Below are positions 42,976-51,300 of a stretch of DNA of 64,000 nt, in pieces. The notes under the pieces were generated by a model. That model had not been told where the DNA came from. It saw nothing but the letters and a program-made list of their open reading frames with translations, and ran no database searches. Both the position numbers and the translations under genes were made by a program. The first letter of the stretch is position 1, and the number at the start of each line of letters is the position of its first letter. The DNA comes from Streptomyces sp. NBC_00353. Lineage in GTDB: Bacteria; Actinomycetota; Actinomycetes; Streptomycetales; Streptomycetaceae. The stretch covers positions 7,251,501 to 7,315,500 of the forward strand of contig NZ_CP107985.1 of the NCBI RefSeq assembly GCF_036108815.1, read 5' to 3'.

Positions 42976-42992
42976 CCGGGGCTCCGCCCCGG
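42976..42992. terminator. Hairpin between convergent genes
   Basis: CCGGGGC (42976-42982), three bases, GCCCCGG (42986-42992): a compact GC stem between the DUF2567-like gene and the convergent YbaK-type gene. No U-run. Confidence 0.55.
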
Positions 42993-43051
42993 ACTCCGGT
43001 CCTCGACCGACGCGACGGGTTCGATTGCTCCGGGTGGGCTCGGAAGGGCGC

Positions 43052-43558
43052 TTACGACCGGCCGATCGGCGCGAACAGCGCCCCCGTCAGCGACGCCAGA
43101 TCCGCCGGGGAGAGTTCGACCTCCAGACCGCGGCGGCCGGCCGATACGCAGATCGTCTCGTGGGTCTGTGCCGACGCGTCCAGCACCGTCGGCAGCTGCT
43201 TGCGCTGTCCCAGGGGTGAGATGCCGCCCCGTACATAGCCCGTCGTACGTTCCGCCGCCGCCGGGTCCGCCATCGCTGCCCGCTTGCCGCCGACCGCCGA
43301 GGCCAGGGCCTTCAGGTCCAGGGAGCCGGCCACGGGGACGACCGCCACGGTCAGGTTGCCGTCCACGTCGGCCACCAGCGTCTTGAAGACGCGGTCCGGG
43401 GAGACACCGAGCGCCTCGGCGGCCTCCTCGCCGTAGGAAGGGGAGGCCGGGTCGTGCTCGTACGCATGGGTGGTGAACGGCGTGCCCGCCGCGGTCAGGG
43501 CGACCGTCGCCGGGGTACCGCCGGAGCCGGACTGCTGCTTCTTCGACTTCTTCGCCAC
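43052..43558 (-). CDS. YbaK-type aminoacyl-tRNA deacylase
   Basis: YbaK/EbsC proteins hydrolyse mischarged Cys-tRNA-Pro in trans. The 168-residue product has a Lys-rich start (MAKKSKKQQSG), YEHDPASPSYGEEAAEALGV, VFKTLVADVDG with the key Lys, the GGKRAAMADPAAAERTTGYVRGGISPLG strand pair (read here in two parts) and ICVSAGRRGLEVELSPADL. These are the family motifs at normal length. Substrate preference is inferred from the family. It is convergent with the DUF2567-like gene. Confidence 0.92.
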   Translation of the reverse strand: MAKKSKKQQSGSGGTPATVALTAAGTPFTTHAYEHDPASPSYGEEAAEALGVSPDRVFKTLVADVDGNLTVAVVPVAGSLDLKALASAVGGKRAAMADPAAAERTTGYVRGGISPLGQRKQLPTVLDASAQTHETICVSAGRRGLEVELSPADLASLTGALFAPIGRS

Positions 43559-43584
43559 GGGGCAGGGTCCTCGGGTGGTGGAGG

Positions 43585-44334
43585 TCAGTTGGGGTGGGTG
43601 GGGGCCCTGGTCAGGTCCACCGCGGGCAGCGACGGCAGATGGCGGATGACCGCCGTCTCGGACCGCAGCAGCGTCAGCTCCTCGCGCAGCCGCGTCGCCG
43701 TGTCCGGTGCCTGCAGCAGCCGCTGCTTGGTGGGGATGTCCAGGACGGCCGCGGCGGCCACCAGATAGGAGACGACCGACGGGTCGTCCGGCAGTTCCGC
43801 GCCCGTTGTCAGCGAGCGTTCGCTCGCTCCGGCCAGCCGCTTCTGGTAACTGCGGAACGCCCGCAGCACGCCCTCGGCGAGCGCACCGGCCTCCTCGCCG
43901 GAGTCCTCGTCGAGCTCTTCGAGTTCGGCCGTCAGATACGGGCCGCTCGCGTCGACCGAGAGCAGCTTGACCCGGGTCGTGCCGGTGGCCAGGACCTCGA
44001 AGCTGCCGTCCGCCCGCTCCCGGATCTTCGCCGCGTCGGCGATACAGCCGACCCGGTGGAAGGTCTGTACCGGGTCGGGGCCGAAGCCGTCCGAGGGGCC
44101 GCGCTCGGTGGCGGCGGGCGCCATGGCGGTGTCCGGCATGCCGACGGCCGTCGGGGCGGTCTCGCGGCCGTCGCGGATGGCGACCACGGCGAAGCGGCGC
44201 GGTTCGTCCTCATCGGTCTTGAGCAGCTCACGCATCATGGCGCGATAGCGCTCCTCGAAGACGTTGAGCGGCAGCACAAGGCCGGGGAACAGCACCGCGT
44301 TCAGCGGGAAGAGGGGCAGACGAGCGGTGGTCAC
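43585..44334 (-). CDS. LON substrate-binding-domain protein
   Basis: The 249-residue product has only the N-terminal domain of Lon protease: LPLFPLNAVLFPGLVLPLNVFEERY at the start, a loop of Ala/Pro-rich sequence (about 60-90), VGCIADAAKIRERADGSF and a helical C-terminus with LLQAPDTATRLREEL. No ATPase or protease domain follows, so it is the stand-alone family (peptidase S16 N-terminal domain) of unknown function, perhaps an adaptor. The GTG at 44334 is preferred, since TACGCT lies eight bases upstream on the minus strand and no ribosome site is visible: probably leaderless. Confidence 0.88.
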   Translation of the reverse strand: MTTARLPLFPLNAVLFPGLVLPLNVFEERYRAMMRELLKTDEDEPRRFAVVAIRDGRETAPTAVGMPDTAMAPAATERGPSDGFGPDPVQTFHRVGCIADAAKIRERADGSFEVLATGTTRVKLLSVDASGPYLTAELEELDEDSGEEAGALAEGVLRAFRSYQKRLAGASERSLTTGAELPDDPSVVSYLVAAAAVLDIPTKQRLLQAPDTATRLREELTLLRSETAVIRHLPSLPAVDLTRAPTHPN

Positions 44335-44339
44335 AACGG

Positions 44340-45365
44340 TCAAGCGTAATGGCCGTGCGACCGGCCGTGGTCGGCCCGGTTCCACAAGGGCGTCGCGGAG
44401 GCCACCTGGAGCCGCGCCCCGTCCCGCGCATCCAGGAACTGGCCCAGCGGATCGTCGGACACCAACGACCACGGGAACGACGCCGCATGGGGTCCGATCA
44501 GCCGGAACTGCTCCAGTGCCTCGTCCCACCGGCCTCGCACGACCAGTACGTACGCCAGCAGATTGCGGACCTCGGCCGGCCAGGGATCGCCCGGCTCGAA
44601 CGCGGCGGAGAGCGTGATCGCCAGATCCGCCGCCGTGTCGATCCGCTCCTCAAGCACCGATGTCGTCTTCACGTCCGGACCGGCGATCAGCAGCGCGAAC
44701 GCGGCCCGCACCGGCAGCGCCTGTACCAGCGAGCTGGGCAGCGAGTCCTCGGCGGCCCGTTCGGCGAAGTCGAAGCACTCGCGGTGCGAGCCGTACCAGG
44801 CGGCGGAGAGGTACTGCAGCGCCGCGACATGGCAGCCGTAGTGGTGCGACGAGCGCCGGATCGCCTGCTCCCACAGCGCCTCGAAGGTGGTGTGCGAGGC
44901 ATGCGTGCCGCGCGCGTGGTCCAGGGCGAGCCGCCAGGGCACCGGGTCGCGCGGATCGCTCTCGGCCGCCGCGGTGATCAGCGGACCCACGTCGCGCAGC
45001 CGCTCCGCGCGGGCGGGCGACTCCCAGGCCCGGCGGACCGCCAGCTCGGCCTTGACGAGCAGCGCGTCCGGGTCGTCCGGGGCGGTGGCGAGCCAGTCGT
45101 TCAGCCAGCCGTCGCGGTTGCGGGCGAAGGTGGCGAGCCGGCTGAGGTAGCGGTCCCGGTTCTCCCACTCGGCCGCGTCCCGGGTGCCGGCGAGGAGCTT
45201 GGCAGCCGGCTCGTACTCGCCCAGGGCGGCGGCCACGAGGGCCGGGGAGAGCCGTTCGTCCGGGGCGTCGAGCAGCACCGCGTCGTCCGCGGGCAGTCCC
45301 GTGGACAGCCGCGGCGAGTGCCGGATCATGCGCGCGGTACGGAGCAGAGCGCGAAGGAATGACAT
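44340..45365 (-). CDS. Hypothetical TPR-like helical repeat protein
   Basis: The 341-residue product is Ala/Leu/Arg-rich and alpha-helical throughout, with repeated pairs of helices such as ALVAAALGEYEPAAKLLAG and LLAYVLVVRGRWDEALEQFRLIG, which resemble tetratricopeptide units. No catalytic motif or membrane segment is seen. Its stop is five bases before the start of the LON-domain gene, within that gene's TACGCT hexamer, so the two may be linked. ATG 45365 is chosen as the start that fits MSFLRALL; two other ATG/GTG starts up to 45413 are open. A scaffold role is only a guess. Confidence 0.72.
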   Translation of the reverse strand: MSFLRALLRTARMIRHSPRLSTGLPADDAVLLDAPDERLSPALVAAALGEYEPAAKLLAGTRDAAEWENRDRYLSRLATFARNRDGWLNDWLATAPDDPDALLVKAELAVRRAWESPARAERLRDVGPLITAAAESDPRDPVPWRLALDHARGTHASHTTFEALWEQAIRRSSHHYGCHVAALQYLSAAWYGSHRECFDFAERAAEDSLPSSLVQALPVRAAFALLIAGPDVKTTSVLEERIDTAADLAITLSAAFEPGDPWPAEVRNLLAYVLVVRGRWDEALEQFRLIGPHAASFPWSLVSDDPLGQFLDARDGARLQVASATPLWNRADHGRSHGHYA

Positions 45366-45654
45366 GGTGCAGACCATTGAAAAGCGCTGGTCGGGGCAGC
45401 GCCAGAGGGGCACTGTGAAGCTTTGGTGCCGAGTACATGGGTTGCCCCGAAGGCGGTCAAGAAAAAGTAAAGGAATGCATGGAATCTGGCCTGATCCTGT
45501 TGTTCCGGCGGTGGCCGTCCGTCTCTTCGGCCGTCGGTCGGCCGGTCGTTCGAGCGTCCCGGCGAAGGGTGCCGGGACGTGTGCCGGCCGGGCGGCGGAA
45601 GAGGCCTGGGCGGTGGGGCGGAGCGGATGTGCCGCCCGGACCCGGCGGGGCCGG
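45366..45654. other. Spacer with a terminator-like hairpin
   Basis: A 289-base region between two leftward genes. GTCCCGGC (45556-45563) and GCCGGGAC (45571-45578) make an eight-base stem about 77 bases past the stop of the upstream gene, a likely terminator. A short AT-rich island (about 45459-45490) may hold the promoter of the TPR-like gene. No further gene is convincing. Confidence 0.5.
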
Positions 45655-47256
45655 TCAGCCCCGGCGCAGCAGCCGGGACGCGCCCGCCGCCACGGTGGTG
45701 GCCAGTATCCAACCGAGCAGCACCAGCGCGGCCGACGCCCACTGCCAGCCGTCCTCCATCCGCCAGTACCCGTCCTGTCCGAGGTTGATCACGGGCACCA
45801 GCAGATCGAGTGCGTAGAGCGCAGCGTTCCACTCCGGGTGCTCGTCCCGCTTGATCGGCGCCGGGTCGTACTGCGAGAAGGCCACCGCCCCCGCCGCCCA
45901 GAGCACCGCCATCCACACCGCCGCCCGTCCCGGCCGGTAGCCGTACGCCACCGTCCAGTCCTGCAGGATCCCCCACAGCTTCGCGGCGGGCGGCAGCGTC
46001 TCGCGCCGCCGCCGCTGCTTGGCGAGCAGAACCTCACGGGCGTCCGCATCCTCGCCGCAGTTGCGGAGCACGGCGGCCAGCCGCTCGTACGGCTCCGGCA
46101 CGTACTCGGGGGTCGCCGCCGCCACCCACTCCAGGCGCCGGGAGAGCGGGAAGTGCCCGTACGGGACGAGGTTCTCGTACACGAAGCCGCCCATCGCGAG
46201 CCCGCCGGGCCCCGGCCAGCTGGTCGACACGTCGATCAGTGTGACGACCTTCGCGCCGTTCAGCACGACCCGGCCCTCCTCCGGCCGCTCCGCGTTGAAC
46301 CGCAGCTCCGGGGCGACGATCCGGCGCAGCGACAGCTCCTCGTGGGGCGCCAGCACGAACCGCGCCTTGTGCAGATCGACCGCGTCGCCGAACCGCCCGT
46401 CGTCCAGCCGCACCCCGCCGCGGCACTCGAAGATCTGCGAACGGGTGCCGTGCGCCGGGGTCGGGGCCATGACGATGCCGTACGGGGGAGTGGTGCCCTG
46501 GTTCCCCGTGTCGACGCTCACCCAGGCCTCGGTCATGTACAACGTGCGCTCCACGGTCAGCTGCGGGGCGTTCAGCGCCCGCCGCCCCGGCCCGGCCCGC
46601 AGCCGGCTGCCGCGCAGGCTCATCGAGCCGCCGACCTTCGCCCCGCGCAGACTCAGCTCACCGCGTGCCTCCACCATCTCGACCTGCAGGTCCTGCGCGA
46701 CCGTGAGCCCGTCCCCGGCCAGGGCGCGGCCCTGCCGGTCGGCCCCCAGCTCGATCTGATTGAGCAGCAGATCCGTGCCTATGTGGGCGTCGGTGAGCCG
46801 GATCCCCCGCTCGATCCGGCAGCGCGGCAGATGCAGATCGCCCTCGGTGCGCAGCCGGGCCGCATCCAGCCGGGGCACCGCGCAGCCGACCATCCGTAAC
46901 GTCGTGAAATGGCACTCGGGCAGCACCATCTCGTTCTCCAGACGGCAGCCCGTCAGCTCCACGTACGGCGCGACGCGCCCGCCCGCGAGATCCAGCGTGC
47001 CGGTGATCCGTACGCCCCGGAGCTTCAGCGCGGCGACACGCCCGGGCCGGGCCCGCGGACCGCTCAGCAGCAGCCGGGCGACGACCCGCGCGTCCACACT
47101 GCGCTCCGCGCCCCAGACCGTCGGCGCGAACGGATCGTCCCGGAGCGGATCGCGGGCGCGCAGATCGTATGTGCTGCCGCTTCGGAAGGCCTGCCACATG
47201 CCCAGCTCGGCCGCGCTGAGAGTGTCCGGAATGTCGCCGTTCTGCGGTTCGGCCAC
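45655..47256 (-). CDS. Membrane protein with beta-helix-like repeat domain
   Basis: The 533-residue product has a soluble N-terminal two thirds of repeating strand-turn units (about 75-300), for example LKLRGVRITGTLDLAGGRVA, LHLPRCRIERGIRLTDAHIG and LSLRGAKVGGSMSLRGSRLR, each about 20 residues with buried Leu and a polar turn, like a right-handed beta-helix or pentapeptide-type fold. The C-terminal part has two or three membrane helices (AAVWMAVLWAAGAVAFSQYD and WASAALVLLGWILATTVAAG). Related Streptomyces proteins are named membrane-associated oxidoreductase, but I see no cofactor motif and would not keep that name. GTG 47256 start. Confidence 0.75.
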   Translation of the reverse strand: MAEPQNGDIPDTLSAAELGMWQAFRSGSTYDLRARDPLRDDPFAPTVWGAERSVDARVVARLLLSGPRARPGRVAALKLRGVRITGTLDLAGGRVAPYVELTGCRLENEMVLPECHFTTLRMVGCAVPRLDAARLRTEGDLHLPRCRIERGIRLTDAHIGTDLLLNQIELGADRQGRALAGDGLTVAQDLQVEMVEARGELSLRGAKVGGSMSLRGSRLRAGPGRRALNAPQLTVERTLYMTEAWVSVDTGNQGTTPPYGIVMAPTPAHGTRSQIFECRGGVRLDDGRFGDAVDLHKARFVLAPHEELSLRRIVAPELRFNAERPEEGRVVLNGAKVVTLIDVSTSWPGPGGLAMGGFVYENLVPYGHFPLSRRLEWVAAATPEYVPEPYERLAAVLRNCGEDADAREVLLAKQRRRRETLPPAAKLWGILQDWTVAYGYRPGRAAVWMAVLWAAGAVAFSQYDPAPIKRDEHPEWNAALYALDLLVPVINLGQDGYWRMEDGWQWASAALVLLGWILATTVAAGASRLLRRG

Positions 47257-47425
47257 CGTGGCCCCCTCCGCTTGCAGTTGTTATTCCCTCTCTGTTCCCT
47301 CTGTGTGACGCCGTGAACGCCGGTGGTCAGCAGTGGCCGGGAGTAGTCGGCTGTGACCGCCGGGGCATGTATCAGTCAGTGATACGGGCGAACTGTCGCC
47401 GATGGCGGTCTGAGAGAATTGCGGT
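47257..47425. promoter_or_regulatory. Divergent promoter region of hisD and the beta-helix membrane gene
   Basis: A 169-base region that must carry the his operon promoter. GAGAAT shortly before the hisD GTG is a weak -10-like match. I see no T-box, leader peptide with repeated His codons or attenuator hairpin in it. Confidence 0.4.
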
Positions 47426-48772
47426 GTGATCTCTCGAATCGATCTGCGCGGCGGTGCCCTCCCCGAGGGCGGCGACCTGCGCGACCTGCTGCCCCGGGCC
47501 GAGTTCGACGTGGAGGCCGCACTGGAGACGGTGCGCCCCATCTGCGAGGACGTACGCCATCGTGGCTCAGCGGCAGTGATCGAGTGGGGGGAGAAGTTCG
47601 ACGGCGTACGGATCGACTCGATCCGGGTCCCGGCCTCGGCGATCGCCGAGGCACTGGAGCGGCTGGATCCCGCCGTACGGGCCGCCCTCGAGGAGTCGAT
47701 CCGCCGCGCCCGCCTCGTCCACCACGAGCAGCGCCGCACCACGCACACCACCCAGGTCGTCCCCGGCGGCACGGTCACCGAGAAGTGGGTGCCCGTCGAG
47801 CGCGTAGGTCTGTACGTGCCGGGCGGGCGCTCCGTCTATCCGTCGTCCGTGGTCATGAACGTCGTACCGGCCCAGGAGGCGGGTGTCGAGGGCATCGCCG
47901 TCGCCTCTCCGCCGCAGAAGGAGTTCGGCGGCCTGCCGCACCCCACCATCCTCGCGGCCTGCGCCCTGCTCGGCGTCGACGAGGTGTACGCGGCCGGTGG
48001 CGCCCAGGCCATCGCGATGTTTGCGTACGGAACGGCCGAATGTCTTCCGGTGAACCTCGTCACCGGCCCCGGCAACATCTATGTCGCCGCCGCCAAACGC
48101 CTCCTCAAGGGCCGCATCGGCATCGACGCCGAGGCAGGGCCCACCGAGATCGCGATCCTCGCCGACTCCACCGCCGACCCGGTGCACGTCGCCGCCGACC
48201 TGATCAGCCAGGCCGAGCACGACCCGATGGCCGCCGCGGTCCTCGTCACCGACTCCGAGGAGCTGGCCGCCGCCACCGAGGCCGAGCTGAAGCCGCAGGT
48301 CGCCGCGACCAAGCACGTCTCCGACCGGATCGAGCCCGCACTGGCCGGCCGCCAGTCCGCGATCGTCCTGGTCAACGATCTCGAGGACGGGCTCAAGGTC
48401 GTCGACGCGTACGCCGCGGAGCACCTGGAGATCCAGACCGCCGACGCCGCCGCCGTCGCCGACCGCGTCCGCAACGCCGGAGCGATCTTCGTCGGCCCGT
48501 GGGCCCCGGTCTCGCTCGGCGACTACTGCGCGGGCTCCAACCACGTCCTGCCGACCGGTGGCTGCGCCTGCCACTCCTCGGGCCTGTCCGTGCAGTCCTT
48601 CCTGCGCGGCATCCACATCGTCGACTACACGCGCGACGCGCTCGCCGAGGTCGCCCACCATGTCGTGACCCTCGCCGAGGCGGAGGACCTCCCCGCCCAC
48701 GGCGCCGCAATCAAGGCCCGTTTCGCCGGCGGCGAGTTCGAGCGCAGTGGCTGGAAGGTTCCGCAGCAGTGA
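47426..48772 (+). CDS. hisD: Histidinol dehydrogenase
   Basis: Oxidises histidinol to histidine in two NAD+-dependent steps, the end of the pathway. The 448-residue product has VGLYVPGGRSVYPSSV, the family signature around AGGAQAIAMFAYGT, VTGPGNIYVAAAK, the zinc-ligand region ISQAEHDP and the catalytic/zinc AEHLEIQT, and the late GSNHVLPTGG. It is first in the his operon. GTG 47426 matches where homology begins; its stop overlaps the hisC start (GTGA). Confidence 0.97.
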   Translation: MISRIDLRGGALPEGGDLRDLLPRAEFDVEAALETVRPICEDVRHRGSAAVIEWGEKFDGVRIDSIRVPASAIAEALERLDPAVRAALEESIRRARLVHHEQRRTTHTTQVVPGGTVTEKWVPVERVGLYVPGGRSVYPSSVVMNVVPAQEAGVEGIAVASPPQKEFGGLPHPTILAACALLGVDEVYAAGGAQAIAMFAYGTAECLPVNLVTGPGNIYVAAAKRLLKGRIGIDAEAGPTEIAILADSTADPVHVAADLISQAEHDPMAAAVLVTDSEELAAATEAELKPQVAATKHVSDRIEPALAGRQSAIVLVNDLEDGLKVVDAYAAEHLEIQTADAAAVADRVRNAGAIFVGPWAPVSLGDYCAGSNHVLPTGGCACHSSGLSVQSFLRGIHIVDYTRDALAEVAHHVVTLAEAEDLPAHGAAIKARFAGGEFERSGWKVPQQ

Positions 48773-49890
48773 CGAACAGCAAGTCGATCCGGATCGACGA
48801 TCTTCCGATCCGGGACGAGCTCCGCGGCCAGTCCCCGTACGGCGCCCCGCAGCTCGACGTTGCGGTACGGCTGAACACCAACGAGAACCCGTACCCGCTT
48901 CCCGAGGCGCTCGTCGACCGCATCGCCGAGCGGGTCCGCGAGGCCGCCCGCGACCTCAACCGCTACCCCGACCGGGACGCCGTCGAGCTCCGTACCGAGC
49001 TGGCCCGGTACCTCACCCGCACCGCCGGGTACGAGGTGGCTCTCGCCAACGTCTGGGCGGCCAACGGCTCCAACGAGGTGCTGCAGCAGCTGTTGCAGAC
49101 CTTCGGCGGCCCCGGACGCACCGCGATCGGCTTCGAGCCCTCGTACTCGATGCACGCCCTCATCGCCCGGGGGACCGGCACCGGGTGGATCTCCGGACCG
49201 CGCAAGGACGACTTCACCATCGATGTCGCGGCGGCCTGCGAGGCCATCGCCGAGCGACGCCCGGACATCGTCTTCATCACCTCGCCCAACAACCCCACCG
49301 GTACCGCGGTCGACGCCGAGACCGTGCGCACGCTGTACGACGCCGCCCAGGCAGCCAGGCCGTCGATGGTCGTGGTCGACGAGGCGTACGGAGAATTCAG
49401 CCACCACCCCTCGCTGCTCCCGCTGATCGAGGGCCGGCCGAACATGGTGCTCTCGCGCACCATGTCGAAGGCGTTCGGCGCCGCCGGACTGCGGCTCGGA
49501 TATCTCGCCGCCGACCCGGCCGTCGTGGACGCCGTGCAGCTGGTGCGGCTGCCGTACCACCTGTCCTCCGTAACCCAGGCCACCGCGCTCGCCGCCCTGG
49601 AGCACACCGATACGCTCCTCGGGTACGTCGCCCAGCTGAAGAGCGAGCGCGACCGGATCGTCACCGAACTGCGCGCCCTCGGCTTCGACGTGACGGACTC
49701 GGACGCCAACTTCGTCCAGTTCGGCCGCTTCGCCGACAGCCACACCGCCTGGCAGCAGATCCTCGACCGGGGCGTCCTGGTCCGGGACAACGGCGTACCG
49801 GGATGGCTGCGGGTCTCCGCAGGAACCCCGGAAGAGAACGACGCGTTCCTCGATGCGGTACGCGAACTCAAGAAGGAGCACGACGCATGA
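48769..49890 (+). CDS. hisC: Histidinol-phosphate aminotransferase
   Basis: PLP enzyme that converts imidazole acetol phosphate and glutamate to histidinol phosphate. The 373-residue product has NTNENPYPLPEALV, WAANGSNEVLQQLLQTF, ITSPNNPTGTAV, VVDEAYGEFS with the PLP-ring Asp and Tyr, and SRTMSKAFGAAGLRLGY with the Schiff-base lysine. It is a fold-type I aminotransferase of normal length. It overlaps hisD by the GTGA at 48769 and hisB by ATGA at 49887, so the three are probably translated in series. Confidence 0.97.
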   Translation: MTNSKSIRIDDLPIRDELRGQSPYGAPQLDVAVRLNTNENPYPLPEALVDRIAERVREAARDLNRYPDRDAVELRTELARYLTRTAGYEVALANVWAANGSNEVLQQLLQTFGGPGRTAIGFEPSYSMHALIARGTGTGWISGPRKDDFTIDVAAACEAIAERRPDIVFITSPNNPTGTAVDAETVRTLYDAAQAARPSMVVVDEAYGEFSHHPSLLPLIEGRPNMVLSRTMSKAFGAAGLRLGYLAADPAVVDAVQLVRLPYHLSSVTQATALAALEHTDTLLGYVAQLKSERDRIVTELRALGFDVTDSDANFVQFGRFADSHTAWQQILDRGVLVRDNGVPGWLRVSAGTPEENDAFLDAVRELKKEHDA

Positions 49891-50483
49891 GCCCCCGCGT
49901 AGGCCGCGTGGAACGCACCACCAAGGAGACGTCCGTACTCGTCGAGGTCAACCTCGACGGCACCGGCAAGGTCGACGTGTCGACCGGCGTCGGCTTCTAC
50001 GACCACATGCTCGACCAGCTCGGCCGCCACGGCCTCTTCGACCTCACGGTGAAGACCGAGGGCGACCTGCACATCGACACGCACCACACCATCGAGGACA
50101 CCGCCCTCGCCCTCGGCGCCGCCTTCAAGCAGGCTCTCGGCGACAAGGTCGGCATCTACCGCTTCGGCAACTGCACCGTCCCGCTCGACGAGTCGCTCGC
50201 CCAGGTCACCGTCGACCTCTCCGGCCGCCCCTACCTGGTGCACACCGAGCCGGAGAACATCGCGCCGATGATCGGCTCCTACGACACGACGATGACCCGG
50301 CACATCCTGGAGTCGTTCGTCGCCCAGGCGCAGATCGCCCTGCACGTCCACGTCCCGTACGGCCGCAACGCCCATCACATCGTGGAGTGCCAGTTCAAGG
50401 CGCTCGCCCGCGCCCTGCGGTACGCCTGTGAGCACGACCCGCGCGCTGCCGGAATCCTCCCCTCCACGAAGGGCGCACTGTGA
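49887..50483 (+). CDS. hisB: Imidazoleglycerol-phosphate dehydratase
   Basis: Manganese enzyme that dehydrates imidazole glycerol phosphate. The 198-residue product is the monofunctional type, without the histidinol phosphatase domain of E. coli HisB. It has the two metal-site repeats: GVGFYDHMLDQLGRHG with HHTIEDTALALG, and later SFVAQAQIALHVHVPYG with NAHHIVECQFKALARALR. Its TGA overlaps the GTG of the small membrane protein gene (GTGA at 50480). Confidence 0.97.
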   Translation: MSPRVGRVERTTKETSVLVEVNLDGTGKVDVSTGVGFYDHMLDQLGRHGLFDLTVKTEGDLHIDTHHTIEDTALALGAAFKQALGDKVGIYRFGNCTVPLDESLAQVTVDLSGRPYLVHTEPENIAPMIGSYDTTMTRHILESFVAQAQIALHVHVPYGRNAHHIVECQFKALARALRYACEHDPRAAGILPSTKGAL

Positions 50484-50647
50484 CCGGCCTCAACACCGTG
50501 CTGATCGTCGTCGGCCTCTTCCTGGCCGGCGGCGTCTACTCCTTCTCGAAGCAGAAGATGCCCAAGGGCCTCATCGTGCTGCTCGGGATCGCCTCCGTGA
50601 TGTGCCTGGTCGCAGGCGTCATGCGGATCCAGGGACTCTGGGACTGA
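50480..50647 (+). CDS. Small two-helix membrane protein in the his operon
   Basis: A 55-residue product starting VTGLNTVLIVVGLFLAGGVY. It has two membrane helices (about 3-20 and 30-49) joined by a basic turn (SFSKQKMPKG) and a short tail ending QGLWD. The GTG overlaps the hisB stop, and 11 bases separate its stop from the hisH GTG, so it is fully embedded in the operon. Codon use is like the neighbours. I know of no function; a link to histidine or tryptophan synthesis, or simply a conserved small membrane protein, are both open. Too short for many gene finders. Confidence 0.82.
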   Translation: MTGLNTVLIVVGLFLAGGVYSFSKQKMPKGLIVLLGIASVMCLVAGVMRIQGLWD

Positions 50648-50658
50648 GGGAGCGACCT

Positions 50659-51300
50659 GTGAGTGACCAGAAGAAGGTCGTCGTCTTCGACTACGGCTTC
50701 GGCAACGTCCGTTCCGCCGAGCGCGCCCTCGCCCACGTCGGCGCGGACGTCGAGATCACCCGCGACTACGAGAAGGCGATGAACGCCGACGGGCTGCTGG
50801 TGCCCGGCGTCGGTGCGTTCTCCGCCTGCATGGAGGGGCTGAAGAAGGCCCGCGGCGAATGGATCATCGACCGCAGGCTCTCCGGCGGCCGGCCCGTGAT
50901 GGGCATCTGCGTCGGCATGCAGATCCTCTTCGAACGCGGCATCGAGCACGGCGTGGAGACGGAGGGCCTCGACGAGTGGCCCGGTACCGTCGCCCCGCTG
51001 AAGGCGCCGATCGTCCCGCACATGGGCTGGAACACCGTGCAGGCCCCGGAGGACTCCGATCTCTTCGCCGGTCTCGACCCCGAGGCCCGGTTCTACTTCG
51101 TGCACTCCTACGCCGTGCACGACTGGAGCCTCGAAGTCACCAACGCCAGGATCCGTGCCCCCCGGGTCACCTGGGCCACCCACGGCGAGCCGTTCGTCGC
51201 CGCAGTGGAGAACGGCGCCCTGTGGGCCACCCAGTTCCACCCCGAGAAGTCCGGCGATGCCGGCGCCCAGCTGCTGACCAACTGGATCGGAACACTCTGA
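50659..51300 (+). CDS. hisH: Imidazole glycerol phosphate synthase, glutaminase subunit
   Basis: Glutamine amidotransferase that feeds ammonia to HisF. The 213-residue product has VVFDYGFGNVRSAERAL at the start, the oxyanion loop VPGVGAF, the nucleophile elbow GICVGMQILFE with the catalytic Cys, and the His-Glu pair in QFHPEKSGDAG. GTG 50659 lies behind GAGGGAGCGACC. Its stop shares one base with the priA ATG (TGATG). HisF, the partner, is encoded two genes on. Confidence 0.97.
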   Translation: MSDQKKVVVFDYGFGNVRSAERALAHVGADVEITRDYEKAMNADGLLVPGVGAFSACMEGLKKARGEWIIDRRLSGGRPVMGICVGMQILFERGIEHGVETEGLDEWPGTVAPLKAPIVPHMGWNTVQAPEDSDLFAGLDPEARFYFVHSYAVHDWSLEVTNARIRAPRVTWATHGEPFVAAVENGALWATQFHPEKSGDAGAQLLTNWIGTL

